A DNA stretch of 64,000 nucleotides from a bacterium (GCA_021787665.1 JAJYLN010000002.1:189580-253579); one strand, 5' to 3'; positions 1 to 8,268 are shown, counted from the first letter of the stretch. Numbers and translations are program-made. Notes: generated from the sequence alone by a model not told the origin.

Positions 1-1009
1 TGAGCAGCCTGACATGCTCCTCGGTGAAGGCCTGGACCTCGAGGCTGTCAGCGCAGATGATCCCGATGATGGCTTCGTCTTTTACCGCCGGCACGGCCAT
101 AAACGATTTGATGCCCTCGTTGCGCGTATAGTATGGTATGCCCTTGATTTCGCCGTTTATCTCGTTCAGCAGCAGGCTCTTCTTGTTCTTCAGGACCCAG
201 CCGATGTACGGATCGTCATGGCCCACGGACTTGTCCATGACGATCCATTCGCTGTTCGAAAGTATCTCCCTTCCCTTCAGGCGTGCGTCAGTGTCGTTCA
301 GATACAAAACGACCGTAAAGGGGTGTATCGCGGACCGGATGGTGCTGATGGTAGCGTAGAGCCGCTCGTTCAGCACCGCGGCCAGTCGGGCCCGCTCTTT
401 CCTGAGCCCGTCTTCGGAGATGATGTCCGAGTATATCAGCGGCTCGGTCCTATTTTCAGCCTTTATGCTGAGTTCAACCGGTGGTTCCTCAAGGGCCGAG
501 ATCTTACTTTCCAGGCGCCTCACGGTCCTCTTCTCGTAGGACAGGAAAAGGCCCACCGCTATCACCGAGAGTACCGAGGTAAGTGCGGAGACAGTATAGC
601 GTGACAGGGGTACCGAGAGCAGGACCGCCCTTGCAACGAGAAGAGAGAAGCCGTACAGGAACGCGATCAGACCGCCCGCCATGCCGAAAATAAGGGTGAG
701 GAAAACGAACACCAGGTACAGGGAGGAGAGGGCACTGAACCCGAGCATGCCCTTCAGATAGTCGAGCATGACCGCGTATGCGGACACGGTTGCCAGCGAG
801 AGCAGTATGTTTTTCGTATGCTGGAGTGTCCGGTGCAGCACGTAGACGATGACGGACGCTATGAGCAAGAGGGCGACACATGCAAGAAACACGATACTCG
901 TATAGCCGTGGCCCTCGTCGATCCCCATAACGTAACCGGCTGAGACGATCCCGAGCAGAGCAAGCAACGGAGCTATTGCGGCTTTCTGCTTGAGACTCTG
1001 CTTCGTCAT
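1..1009 (-). CDS. Membrane-anchored GAF-domain sensor protein (C-terminus cut by window edge)
   Basis: About 336 residues are visible from the ATG at 1009; the gene runs off the window at position 1. The first ~155 residues form four to six hydrophobic segments. A short charged, coil-like stretch (YEKRTVRRLESKISALEE) follows, then from about residue 200 a GAF-like domain with the pattern IGWVLKNKKSLLLNEI and, later, SFMAVPAVKDEAIIGIICADS. GAF domains bind small ligands or mediate dimerisation, so this is probably an integral-membrane signalling protein whose output domain (GGDEF, kinase or similar) lies outside the window. It sits 16 nt downstream of ftsB on the same strand and may be the third gene of a ctp-ftsB transcript. 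No clear Shine-Dalgarno precedes the chosen ATG. Confidence 0.75.
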   Translation of the reverse strand, partial: MTKQSLKQKAAIAPLLALLGIVSAGYVMGIDEGHGYTSIVFLACVALLLIASVIVYVLHRTLQHTKNILLSLATVSAYAVMLDYLKGMLGFSALSSLYLVFVFLTLIFGMAGGLIAFLYGFSLLVARAVLLSVPLSRYTVSALTSVLSVIAVGLFLSYEKRTVRRLESKISALEEPPVELSIKAENRTEPLIYSDIISEDGLRKERARLAAVLNERLYATISTIRSAIHPFTVVLYLNDTDARLKGREILSNSEWIVMDKSVGHDDPYIGWVLKNKKSLLLNEINGEIKGIPYYTRNEGIKSFMAVPAVKDEAIIGIICADSLEVQAFTEEHVRLL

Positions 1010-1025
1010 CAGGGGGCACTATGGA

Positions 1026-1346
1026 TTATTTGTCACCGGGAGGGATCGTTGTGCCGGAAGGGGTCCGGCCGGCGTTGTTCTTGAAGTAAACGACGATCTC
1101 GTTGCTCCTTGCCATACCGAGCTCCCCCCGTGCTATTTTCTCTATATAGAAGTTGTCATTCTTCAGCAGGTTTATCTGCTCTGCAAGGCCGTCCTTCTCC
1201 CGCTGCAGCGTACTGTTCTTCGTTGCGATCTGCCTGCACCTCTTCTTTACCTGCCAGAGGTCGTACAGTCCGCCGTGCGAGAACATCGCATAGGCCGTGA
1301 ATCCCAGTATCAGGAACAGGAGTGACCTGTATGACCACTTCATCAT
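1026..1346 (-). CDS. ftsB: Septum formation initiator, FtsB/DivIC family
   Basis: The protein has 106 residues: a short cytoplasmic N-terminus, one membrane segment (about residues 7-24), then a coiled coil containing QREKDGLAEQINLLKNDNFY and the family-typical ending IEKIARGELGMARSNEIVVY. In known bacteria FtsB/DivIC joins FtsL and FtsQ/DivIB in the periplasm and helps activate septal peptidoglycan synthesis. The length fits the family. The start ATG at 1346 overlaps the stop of the upstream protease gene (ATGATG/TGA), so the two are very likely co-transcribed and translationally coupled; the next ATG at 1343 is equally possible. Co-location with a C-terminal processing protease fits a cell-envelope operon. 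Confidence 0.85.
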   Translation of the reverse strand: MMKWSYRSLLFLILGFTAYAMFSHGGLYDLWQVKKRCRQIATKNSTLQREKDGLAEQINLLKNDNFYIEKIARGELGMARSNEIVVYFKNNAGRTPSGTTIPPGDK

Positions 1347-2665
1347 TTTGCGCCCGTCATGCCTCCGCCTGCGTTTGCGTAGAAGTGTATGCCTTTCAGG
1401 ATATTAAGGGCCCTTACTATCTCGGTGTCTTTCAAGATCTTTTCCGCTTCCGCACTCTCCTTGGTGTTCTTGGTACCGACTTTGTTCTGGGCAGGGAAGT
1501 GTCCGGAGAGGTCCTTCTCTTTCAGTCCGAAGATGTTGCTCGGCTCCTCCACGAACTTCTCCTCGTGCATGGTAATCGTTGGCTGTATGCCCTCGGCCTG
1601 TATGGATTTGCCGTTGGGCGTGTAATAGAGCGCGGTCGTCAGCCTCAGTGCGGAACCGTCGTCCAAGGGAATGATCGTCTGCACAGATCCTTTCCCGAAG
1701 CTCGGTGTCCCGACGATGATCGCCCTCTTATGATCCTGCAGGGCCCCGGCCACGATCTCCGAAGCGCTCGCGGTACCTCCGTTGATAAGGACCACCATCG
1801 GGTAGTCCGGCTCCACGTCCCTTCCGTCCGCATTGAACTTCAACTGCTGGTCCGGCAGCCGCCCCTTGGTATATACGATCAGACCGCTCTTAATGAAGGA
1901 GGATGCGACATCAACGGCCTGGTTCAGCAGGCCTCCAGGGTTGTTCCTCAAGTCGAGGATCAGCCCTTCGATGTTGTTGCCTGTCTCCCGGTGCAGCACG
2001 CGGAGGGCTTTCTTCAGTTCACTGCTCGTCGTTTCCTGGAACTGTATCAACCGAATATAGGCGTAGTGTCCGTCCAGCACGGCGTACCTGACGCTCTTGA
2101 TCTTGATGACCTCTCTTGTCAGAACAAAGACCTTCGGCTCTTTCAGGCCTTTTCGCAGGATAGTTATCTTCACCTGTGTCCCGCTCGGTCCCCGTATCAT
2201 GTTCAGGTCCTGCTCAAGGGTCATATCTCTGGTCGGTTTGTTGTCTATCAAGATGATCTTGTCTCCGGATTTTATTCCTGCCTTGGCTGCGGGAGTGCCC
2301 TCTATGGGCGCTATCACCGTCAGGATACCTTCTTTGAGAGTTATGGTCATACCCACGCCGCCAAACTCTCCCTGGGTGCTGACCTGCAGGTCCTTGTATT
2401 CGTCGGGCGTCATGAAGCCGGAGTGGGGGTCCAGGGAACTGATCATGCCCTTCAGCGCATCGTACACGAGCTTTTTAGTGTTGACCGGCTCGACGTAGTC
2501 TTTCTCCACGGTGTTGAGAACGGACGTGAACAGCCTCAGCTCCTCATAGCTGTTGTCGTTTTTCTGGATGCGCTTCTGCGTTGTTACGACGGTGGCGGCA
2601 AAAGCCGATGTCACGGCGAGTATCACGAGAACTATCCACCAGCTTTTCAATATCTTCGATTTCAT
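1343..2665 (-). CDS. ctpA: C-terminal processing peptidase (S41A family)
   Basis: The protein has 440 residues. An N-terminal membrane/signal segment (about residues 9-25) is followed by a PDZ domain (about 95-175, with GEFGGVGMTI and GIKSGDKIILIDN) and the S41 catalytic domain. The catalytic serine lies in GGTASASEIVAGAL and the partner lysine in GTPSFGKGSVQT, so the Ser-Lys dyad is intact. DLRNNPGGLLNQAVDVAS is also conserved in the family. Such proteases act in the periplasm on C-termini of envelope proteins and murein hydrolases. The gene heads a minus-strand run with ftsB and a GAF sensor and is divergent from a SurA-like gene. The C-terminal ~70 residues are variable and Lys/Glu-rich. 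Confidence 0.92.
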   Translation of the reverse strand: MKSKILKSWWIVLVILAVTSAFAATVVTTQKRIQKNDNSYEELRLFTSVLNTVEKDYVEPVNTKKLVYDALKGMISSLDPHSGFMTPDEYKDLQVSTQGEFGGVGMTITLKEGILTVIAPIEGTPAAKAGIKSGDKIILIDNKPTRDMTLEQDLNMIRGPSGTQVKITILRKGLKEPKVFVLTREVIKIKSVRYAVLDGHYAYIRLIQFQETTSSELKKALRVLHRETGNNIEGLILDLRNNPGGLLNQAVDVASSFIKSGLIVYTKGRLPDQQLKFNADGRDVEPDYPMVVLINGGTASASEIVAGALQDHKRAIIVGTPSFGKGSVQTIIPLDDGSALRLTTALYYTPNGKSIQAEGIQPTITMHEEKFVEEPSNIFGLKEKDLSGHFPAQNKVGTKNTKESAEAEKILKDTEIVRALNILKGIHFYANAGGGMTGAK

Positions 2666-2932
2666 TTTCTCCTCCGTATCTGTTTTGTCTATGCGATATC
2701 ATAACGCTTGTTCTCTCAAAATACAAGAGGTCATGAATGGGGCCAGAAAGTTATTGTCAAACTGTGCCGTAGATTATAGGGTAGGGGCAGCATGCGAAGG
2801 GTCAAGCCGTTCCGCCACTGGACGGAAGATCAGCCCCAGGCCGAAAACAGCGTGGTTCTTCGTCGGCAGAGCATAGTATATCGTGTAGCCCGCCTTGACG
2901 GCGAGCCCCGGTTGGATGATAGAAACAATGGT

Positions 2933-3655
2933 ATGAAAAAGGATCACTCTGGTATTGACGGATCAACTTTGTGCCCCCACGGTGTCGCCGTGATCTTCCT
3001 GTGGGCGTTGGTAACGGCTGTGGCCCTGCCCGTGTTTTTTGCGGCCGGACCGTCCCGCGCTTTCGCGGGGCCCGTCGTCGTCGACAAAGTCGCTGCATCC
3101 ATTCAGGGTATTGGGATCATAACGAGCTTGCAGTTGGTGCGCTATACCGCGGTGGACACGGTATCCAGAAACGGCTACGACAGGGCGGCACTCGGCAGCT
3201 CGATGGGAAACTACCAGCATATGAGAGCGTCCCTCGACAGGCTCATTGACAGGATGCTGATTCTGAATGACGCCAGGTTACTATCGATCCAGTCCCCGAA
3301 ACAGAGTGCTGTACACGCTTTGGTCGTACAGTTCGGAAAGAGGTTCAGTTCGACGACCGAGTACGACGATTTTATGAGACGGTACGCTATAACGCCTGCA
3401 TATATCCATACGTTCATGTCCGAACAGCTCGTGGTACGACGGTATACCGAGGACGAGATCAAGATGCTCGTGAAGGTCAGCGATGTGGACGTCAGGGATT
3501 ACTATGAGAACAATAAGCGGGAGTTCAATGGCCAGGGGACAGGTGAGGCTTACCGACGCATACGAAAGACGCTGGAAAAAAAGGAGTATGATAAGCAGTT
3601 GAGCTCGTGGATAAAGACGTTGTCACTGCATAGAGAGATTATCATAATGTACTGA
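2933..3655 (+). CDS. SurA-like exported chaperone without a recognisable PPIase domain
   Basis: The ATG at 2933 gives a 240-residue protein with a long signal/anchor segment (about residues 17-46, hydrophobic and ending in a plausible AFA-G cleavage site); upstream in-frame ATGs would put this signal deep in the chain. The mature part starts VVVDKVAASIQG, which resembles the opening of SurA/PrsA-type proteins (usually V-D-x-I-V-A-x-V), but degenerate. A helical core with DRLIDRMLILNDAR and VSDVDVRDYYENNKREF matches the SurA N-terminal chaperone fold. No parvulin domain is present. A role in outer-membrane or secreted protein folding is inferred. The stop overlaps the next start by one base (TGATG), linking it to the ATP-grasp gene. 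The ribosome binding site is weak. Confidence 0.6.
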   Translation: MKKDHSGIDGSTLCPHGVAVIFLWALVTAVALPVFFAAGPSRAFAGPVVVDKVAASIQGIGIITSLQLVRYTAVDTVSRNGYDRAALGSSMGNYQHMRASLDRLIDRMLILNDARLLSIQSPKQSAVHALVVQFGKRFSSTTEYDDFMRRYAITPAYIHTFMSEQLVVRRYTEDEIKMLVKVSDVDVRDYYENNKREFNGQGTGEAYRRIRKTLEKKEYDKQLSSWIKTLSLHREIIIMY

Positions 3656-4536
3656 TGCGCATACTCATTCTATCCAAGAATATCGGCATATATTCGACCG
3701 GAAGGCTTGCTGAGGCGGCAAGAAGCAGGGGACATGCTGTGAAGGTCATGGACCCCTTGAAGTTCACTATCGCGACGGTGGAAGGGAGATTCACCATTGA
3801 GCACAAGGGTAACGCGGTCAAGCTCCCGAACGTCGTAATACCGCGCATATCCGGCACCGTAAACAGCTTCGGCATGGCAGTCGTCAAGCAATTCGAGCTG
3901 CTCGATACGGCGGTTGTCAACACTGCGTCCGCGATAGCACTTGCCAGGGACAAGTTCATGAGCGCCCAGCGCCTCGCCGCCGCGGGTATCGTCGTGCCGG
4001 CGACCGCAATGATACGTAACCCGGAAGACATCGATACGGCCCTGAGACTGACGGGCGGCCCGCCCGTAATACTGAAGCTGATAGAGGGCGCACAGGGCGT
4101 CGGCGTTATCCTGGCCCAGTCCCGCGATGCAATAGAGTCCACCATCAACGCTTTTTTCAGCCTGGGGCAGAACATCATCATTCAGCAGTTTGTCTCCGAG
4201 TCGAAGGGCACGGACATCCGGGTACTCGTGGTCGGGGGCAGGGTAGTCGCATCGATGCGCAGGGTGGCGAGAGCCGGAGAGTTCAGGGCGAATATCCACC
4301 GTGGCGGGCAGGGCGAGACGATAGACCTGCCGGAATCCTATGCGTCCATAGCAAGGCGGGCTGCCGGTATAATCGGATTGGATATCGCGGGCGTCGACAT
4401 CATAGAGGGTGAGGGTGGTCCGAAGGTGCTCGAGATAAACCCTTCCCCGGGCATAGAAGCACTGGAAAAGGTCAACGACAGGGACATCGCGACCGAAATC
4501 GTAAAATACGTGGAAGAAAGGGCCGTAGCCGTTTAA
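3655..4536 (+). CDS. RimK-like ATP-grasp ligase
   Basis: The protein has 293 residues in the RimK/ATP-grasp fold. An N-terminal Rossmann-like pre-domain begins MRILILSKNIGIYSTGRL. The ATP-grasp core has PPVILKLIEGAQGVGVIL (ATP lysine and glycine-rich loop), then KGTDIRVLVVGGRVVASMRR, and the metal-binding end GGPKVLEINPSPGIE with the E-x-N pair. RimK adds glutamate to ribosomal protein S6; relatives make other amino-acid or peptide ligations, so the substrate cannot be read from sequence. Length is typical (about 290-300). The start ATG overlaps the preceding stop by one base, indicating translational coupling with the SurA-like gene. Confidence 0.85.
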   Translation: MRILILSKNIGIYSTGRLAEAARSRGHAVKVMDPLKFTIATVEGRFTIEHKGNAVKLPNVVIPRISGTVNSFGMAVVKQFELLDTAVVNTASAIALARDKFMSAQRLAAAGIVVPATAMIRNPEDIDTALRLTGGPPVILKLIEGAQGVGVILAQSRDAIESTINAFFSLGQNIIIQQFVSESKGTDIRVLVVGGRVVASMRRVARAGEFRANIHRGGQGETIDLPESYASIARRAAGIIGLDIAGVDIIEGEGGPKVLEINPSPGIEALEKVNDRDIATEIVKYVEERAVAV

Positions 4537-4611
4537 GATGCCGGTCAGGGGAATTGTTTTCGGGTTGAATGCGTTGCAATATTCGTGAAATGATGATCTA
4601 ATAGAAACGTT

Positions 4612-6174
4612 ATGAAGGTTGCGACGACCGAGATTATGAAGTCCCTCGATAAGAAAGCCGCTGAGTCTTTCGGCATCCCGGGCATCGTGCTTATGGAGAA
4701 CGCAGGCAGGTCTGTTGCCGCCGCAGTCATGAGGGAGTTCCCGACACAGGCGAGAAAGGGGGTCCTCGTGCTGTGCGGCAAGGGTAACAACGGGGGAGAC
4801 GGCTTTGTCGCTGCTCGGCACCTTATCAACAGCGGTTACCGTGTCGCTGTGGTGCTGTTAGGGGAAAAAGAGGAGCTTACGGGCGATGCGGCTGCCAATT
4901 ACAGCGCGCTCTTCCATAGTACCGATGCTGTCCGTGAGTTGAAAGACGTAAACGGGCTGCTGAAGACCGGCATAGACCTGAGCAGCATGGGCCTCATCAT
5001 AGACGCCATGCTCGGTACCGGTATTCAGGGAACCGTTAAAGAGCCCTATGCAGGGGCCATAAGCCTTATCAATGGGTCCGGCTTGCCCGTGGTATCCATA
5101 GATATACCATCAGGCATCAATGCTGATACAGGCGCCGTGGCGGGCAGTGCCGTAAGAGCGGTAAAGACCATTAGCTTCGGCCTTACAAAGATAGGGCTGG
5201 TTGTTTTCCCGGGTGCTGAGTTTGCCGGTGGTGTAGAGATTGCAGATATATCTCTTCCAGAGAACCTTGTTAAAGAGACAAATATTCTATACAACCTATC
5301 CGATACAGATATTATAAAAACTATCGTAAAGCCTCGTAACTATTCTACAAATAAGGGAGATTATGGACATGCTCTTATAGTTGGAGGATCGAAAGGCAAG
5401 AGCGGTGCACCAATCCTTGCTGCAAGGGCAGCACTCAGGGCCGGCAGTGGGCTCGTTACCCTGTGCGGCCCGGAAGGGCTCATGCCTGTCTTCGAGTCAA
5501 CGGTCATAGAGGCATTGAAAGAGCCGCTGACCGAGACACCCGATGGCTTTATAGGCACTACGGCCATTGCTCAGGCCGAGAAGCTCATGCAACATAAGGA
5601 CGTTGTGGCTATAGGTCCGGGCATGGGTACATCGAAGCAGACGTCGGAATTCCTCTTCGAATTTATAAAGCTGTGCAAGCTTCCCATGGTCATCGATGCG
5701 GACGCTATAAACATAATCGCCGGCAGGCCGAACATACTCATGGAGTGTTGCAACGGAAACATCGTCCTGACACCGCACCCGGGCGAGTTCGGCAGGCTTA
5801 TCGGCATGGATCCGAAAGAGGTGAACAGTGATAGGGTGGGTCTTGCAGCTGATTTTGCGAAGAAGTACCGTTGTACGCTTCTCCTGAAGGGTGCGAGGAC
5901 CATCGTGGCAAACAGGGACGGCGAGGTATGGATAAACCCTACCGGGAACCCGGGCATGGCAACCGGCGGCATGGGGGACGCGCTTACCGGTATTATAGCG
6001 GGCCTGATAGCGACCGGGATCGACGTACAGGACGCGGCCGTAGCCGGTGCCTATATCCATGGTATGGCAGGGGACATCGTCTATGCCTATCATCCGAATG
6101 CCGCAGTCCTCGCCTCCGACGTCATCGAGCGGGTCCCGTACGTACTATCCAGCCTGTTGGAGACAGAGAAATAG
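4612..6174 (+). CDS. nnr: Bifunctional NAD(P)H-hydrate epimerase / ADP-dependent dehydratase
   Basis: The protein has 520 residues and fuses two repair enzymes for damaged nicotinamide cofactors. Residues 1-~215 are the YjeF-N epimerase (ESFGIPGIVLMENAGRSVA; VLCGKGNNGGDGFVAARH; DAMLGTGI). Residues ~225-520 are the ribokinase-like dehydratase (GSKGKSGAPILAARAALRAG; VAIGPGMG; LTPHPGEFGRL; GNPGMATGGMGDALTGIIAG with the catalytic Asp). The length matches the E. coli YjeF/Nnr type. It starts 75 nt after the ATP-grasp gene. Codon use shifts from GC-rich to more AT-rich and back around 5220-5400, at the domain junction. A hairpin follows the stop. Confidence 0.95.
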   Translation: MKVATTEIMKSLDKKAAESFGIPGIVLMENAGRSVAAAVMREFPTQARKGVLVLCGKGNNGGDGFVAARHLINSGYRVAVVLLGEKEELTGDAAANYSALFHSTDAVRELKDVNGLLKTGIDLSSMGLIIDAMLGTGIQGTVKEPYAGAISLINGSGLPVVSIDIPSGINADTGAVAGSAVRAVKTISFGLTKIGLVVFPGAEFAGGVEIADISLPENLVKETNILYNLSDTDIIKTIVKPRNYSTNKGDYGHALIVGGSKGKSGAPILAARAALRAGSGLVTLCGPEGLMPVFESTVIEALKEPLTETPDGFIGTTAIAQAEKLMQHKDVVAIGPGMGTSKQTSEFLFEFIKLCKLPMVIDADAINIIAGRPNILMECCNGNIVLTPHPGEFGRLIGMDPKEVNSDRVGLAADFAKKYRCTLLLKGARTIVANRDGEVWINPTGNPGMATGGMGDALTGIIAGLIATGIDVQDAAVAGAYIHGMAGDIVYAYHPNAAVLASDVIERVPYVLSSLLETEK

Positions 6175-6187
6175 TGCTCACGCATGC

Positions 6188-6227
6188 AACACGACCTGTA
6201 CAGACAAGAGGCTGTATAAGTCGTGTT
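6188..6227. terminator. Hairpin between convergent genes
   Basis: AACACGAC (6188-6195) pairs perfectly with GTCGTGTT (6220-6227), and inside it TGTACAG can pair with CTGTATA using one G-U pair. It lies between the ends of nnr and the convergent glycosyltransferase, so it could serve both. There is no strong U-tract on either side. Confidence 0.5.
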
Positions 6228-6281
6228 ATCGAAGAATCGATACTCGGGCAGATCGGGTGAGCGGGACGATCGGCATGAGGG

Positions 6282-7028
6282 TCACTGCTTCCGGTTGATG
6301 TTCCTGACGTACCTCCATGTTAAGGCGCTGAAATACCATTTCAGATATTTCGGTATCCAAGCCTTCATGTGGAACCTCGACTTTTCTGGTGTCCTGCTCC
6401 TCCATGCGGAAGGGACTTCCGCTATCCTATAGCCTCTGAAATATGCCTTCACTGCCAGCTCCATACCTATCTCGAACCCGCCGGTGCTTTCCACCGGGAT
6501 GGCCTCCAGTGCCCTGCGGGAATACAACTTGAAGCTGTTGGTGACGTCCCTGGTGGGTATCCCGATGAGATAATGCATGGACAGGCCGGCCATGCGTGAG
6601 AGGATGCCCTTGACCAGGGGTCCCCCTGTATGTTTCCCGCCTTTCATGTACCGGGAGCCGCACACGATGTCCACGCCACTGACTGCCTGCTCGAGCATTG
6701 CCGGGACGGCCGAGAGGTCGTCGGACAGGTCGCCCATGACCACCAATACCCAGTCCGACGAACTGAGCTTAAAGCCCGTCTTGATCGCGTTGAGTGCGCC
6801 GTGCCCGTAGATGTTCTTTACGGGCCTGAGCCTTGTCGTCCAGAGCGGGTCGTTAAGGGCCCTCTCCAGGAATGGGAGCGTCGTATCGCCATCGAAGTCA
6901 TAAACTACCACTACTGCTTCAGTGGCAGGGGCGTATCGTTGTATCTCGCCCAGGGTGGTAATAATATTCTCGCCCTCGTTATAGACCGGGATTACTATGG
7001 TAAGGGCAATATCGTGCCTTTGCACCAT
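6282..7028 (-). CDS. Family 2 glycosyltransferase, polyprenyl-phosphate type
   Basis: The protein has about 248 residues from the ATG at 7028; a TTG twelve bases upstream would add four residues. It opens with LTIVIPVYNEGENI, followed by VVVVYDFDGDTTLPFLERA and VMGDLSDDLSAVPAML, the GT-A nucleotide-sugar and metal-binding regions of GT2 enzymes close to dolichol-phosphate mannosyltransferases. KSRFHMKAWIPKYLKWYF near the C-terminus is also typical of that subgroup. There are no C-terminal membrane helices. It probably transfers a sugar to polyprenyl phosphate or a lipid-linked glycan at the cytoplasmic membrane. A relic of a flippase C-terminus ends just upstream, so the gene once seems to have followed a flippase in an operon. 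Confidence 0.85.
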   Translation of the reverse strand: MVQRHDIALTIVIPVYNEGENIITTLGEIQRYAPATEAVVVVYDFDGDTTLPFLERALNDPLWTTRLRPVKNIYGHGALNAIKTGFKLSSSDWVLVVMGDLSDDLSAVPAMLEQAVSGVDIVCGSRYMKGGKHTGGPLVKGILSRMAGLSMHYLIGIPTRDVTNSFKLYSRRALEAIPVESTGGFEIGMELAVKAYFRGYRIAEVPSAWRSRTPEKSRFHMKAWIPKYLKWYFSALTWRYVRNINRKQ

Positions 7029-7036
7029 AGTAACTC

Positions 7037-7205
7037 TCAACCCTTATTCACAAACTGTCTTACATACCCCAGGTACCGCGCCTTCTCGTCCCTCGTCAGC
7101 CCGAACAGGTAATAAAGGCCCCAATAGAAAAAACCGATTATCGCGCTCTCGAACACGAAGACGAAGAGCGGTAATCTTAAATAATAGTTATTTCGTAACT
7201 CGTTA
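7037..7205 (-). pseudogene. Relic of a flippase (Wzx-like) C-terminus, copy 1
   Basis: Reading the minus strand from about 7205 to the TGA at 7039-7037 gives a hydrophobic stretch with FESAIIGFFYWGLYYLFGL, then TRDEKARYLGYVRQFVNKG and stop. This aligns with the end of the intact flippase at 8850-10415 (FFFFGLSKLQKERYIYILKS) and with copy 2 at 7725-7898. No start codon or upstream flippase body is present, so it is a 5'-truncated remnant ending directly upstream of the glycosyltransferase start. Confidence 0.6.
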
Positions 7206-7316
7206 TCCAAATATCAATCTGTTTAAATCTTTCCTTCAAAACTTCTTTATATTGTTTGAAAAAATCTTCATGGTTTTTCTCGATAGAGACATCGACAATT
7301 ATTCTGACACCAATTT
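7177..7316 (-). pseudogene. Possible frameshifted tail of the small ORF at 7299-7451
   Basis: In another minus-strand frame, codons from about 7316 to the TAA at 7179-7177 read VRIIVDVSIEKNHEDFFKQY, then a helical charged run and IDIWITSYEITII. This looks like real protein but has no start codon and follows an in-frame stop. It may be the out-of-frame continuation of the upstream 50-residue ORF. I do not recognise the family. It also overlaps flippase relic 1 in a different frame, so the boundary between the pieces is blurred. Confidence 0.3.
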
Positions 7317-7451
7317 ATCTTCGAATAGCTGATTTTGATAAAGCCACCTCCCCACTATTCTTGTGGCATCTGTAGTTGTCGCGCCGAATTTATTAAGGAG
7401 TTCTTCGTTTGTTGTGAGGAACTTTTCTTTTTCTATTTTTTGTTCCATCAT
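7299..7451 (-). CDS. Small hypothetical protein (50 aa), possibly truncated
   Basis: This 50-codon ORF starts with ATGATG at 7451/7448, overlapping the stop of the upstream small gene. It reads MMEQKIEKEKFLTTNEELLN followed by KFGATTTDATRIVGRWLYQN. The stop-start overlap suggests it is translated together with the 73-residue gene. Downstream, protein-like sequence continues in another frame, so this may be the N-terminal piece of a frameshifted gene. The family is not recognised. Confidence 0.4.
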   Translation of the reverse strand: MMEQKIEKEKFLTTNEELLNKFGATTTDATRIVGRWLYQNQLFEDKLVSE

Positions 7452-7669
7452 TGTACAACAATGGCAGGAGAATTTCGTATCTCCTCAGTTTCATTAAGAA
7501 CAGTCCTTTTCATTATTTCAAATCTGATATTCTCTTTTTTAAGGAACTCTACCATATAATCATTGACTTCAAAGAGACCATCTGGTAAACTCCACACTGT
7601 TCCTTTAAGAGCAAGTAGATAATATCCATTAACCTTATCTTCCTGTGTCTTGAATTTTAAAAGCACCAT
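7448..7669 (-). CDS. Small hypothetical protein (73 aa)
   Basis: The protein has 73 residues beginning MVLLKFKTQEDKVNGYYLLA. A good ribosome binding site (GGAGG, eight bases before the ATG at 7669) supports real translation. It has no membrane segment and no motif that I recognise; predicted beta strands alternate with one charged helix (VEFLKKENIRFEIMKRTVL). It is AT-rich relative to the flanking genes and overlaps the next small ORF, forming a two-gene unit wedged between two flippase relics. A toxin-antitoxin or similar accessory role is possible from context only. Confidence 0.55.
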   Translation of the reverse strand: MVLLKFKTQEDKVNGYYLLALKGTVWSLPDGLFEVNDYMVEFLKKENIRFEIMKRTVLNETEEIRNSPAIVVQ

Positions 7670-7724
7670 TTTTATGCCTCCATGCCATATCTCGGTTTTA
7701 ATATAACACCAGATTATTTAATTG

Positions 7725-7898
7725 TCAAAATACTCGTCCCTTCCCCGCGAACTGCCTCACATACCCCTGGTACCGGGCCTTCTCGTCCTTCGTCAGCCCG
7801 AACAGGCAGCACAGCACCCCGTAGAAGAAGCCGATGACCGCGCTCTCGAGCACGAAGACAATGAGCAGGTGCGGCTCCTCGTAGCGCTTAATGACCCC
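7725..7898 (-). pseudogene. Relic of a flippase (Wzx-like) C-terminus, copy 2
   Basis: The minus strand from about 7898 to the TGA at 7727-7725 reads YEEPHLLIVFVLESAVIGFF, a hydrophobic core, then LFGLTKDEKARYQGYVRQFA and GKGRVF before the stop. It is clearly related to copy 1 at protein and DNA level. An in-frame TAG lies immediately upstream, and no start codon is present. It is a GC-rich remnant of the C-terminal end of a polysaccharide flippase. Confidence 0.6.
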
Positions 7899-7943
7899 CT
7901 ACGCCGGACCTATTACTCTGCCGCCTCTCAGGTAGGCTATCTC

Positions 7944-7972
7944 TTGACATACTTATAGTGTAGCATTATCCT
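7944..7972 (+). promoter_or_regulatory. Sigma-70-type promoter of the vapBC-like pair
   Basis: TTGACA (7944-7949), a 17-bp spacer and TATCCT (7967-7972) lie about 35 bp before the antitoxin start. Confidence 0.6.
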
Positions 7973-7990
7973 ACACACATAGGATATGTG
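7958..7990 (+). promoter_or_regulatory. Inverted repeats overlapping the vapBC promoter (likely autoregulatory operator)
   Basis: GTGTAG (7958-7963) and CTACAC (7971-7976) form a perfect inverted repeat across the -10 box. A second one, CACAT-N5-ATGTG (7976-7990), follows directly. Ribbon-helix-helix antitoxins normally repress their own operon through such palindromes, so binding by the product of the next gene is a reasonable inference. Confidence 0.5.
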
Positions 7991-8007
7991 ATAAGGAGGC
8001 TATGATT

Positions 8008-8268
8008 ATGGTGAGGATAAATGCGATATTGTCCGAGGATATGATTGAGAAAATCGACACGATTACTCAGAATGAGCATAAAAGCAGGAGCATGATATTG
8101 AGAGAGGCGACTCAGAAATTTATCGAAGAATACCAGCAAAAGCTGGAGGAAGTCAGAAGAAAAGAGCGGATAAAGCATGCGATCGAAACGCAGGAACGGT
8201 TGAGAAAGAAGTCGGGTGCATGGGATGGCATTGGGGAACTCAGAAAATGGAGAAAAACCTCACAGTGA
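8008..8268 (+). CDS. Ribbon-helix-helix (CopG/VapB-like) antitoxin
   Basis: The N-terminus MVRINAILSEDMIEKIDTIT followed by SRSMILREATQKFIEEY is the beta-strand plus two-helix pattern of ribbon-helix-helix DNA-binding proteins. The rest is a charged helix (QQKLEEVRRKERIKHAIET) that would bind and neutralise a toxin. AAGGAGG at 7993-7999 lies only two bases before the ATG at 8002 but eight before the ATG at 8008, so the second ATG is preferred (86 residues). The end overlaps the PIN-domain toxin gene by about 22 nt, the standard antitoxin-toxin order. Confidence 0.8.
   Translation: MVRINAILSEDMIEKIDTITQNEHKSRSMILREATQKFIEEYQQKLEEVRRKERIKHAIETQERLRKKSGAWDGIGELRKWRKTSQ

Noticed and set aside
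1322-2704. Long plus-strand open frame opposite the protease gene
   Set aside because: It is antisense to ctp, whose domains and active-site residues are clear; the plus-strand product has no domain and skewed composition.
2700-2800. TTGTCA and TATAGG as a sigma-70 promoter before the SurA-like gene
   Set aside because: The spacer is only 15 bp and both boxes are imperfect, so it is not strong enough to call.
3670-4821. Long minus-strand frame opposite the ATP-grasp and nnr genes
   Set aside because: It is a GC-rich shadow frame; the plus-strand genes carry all recognised motifs.
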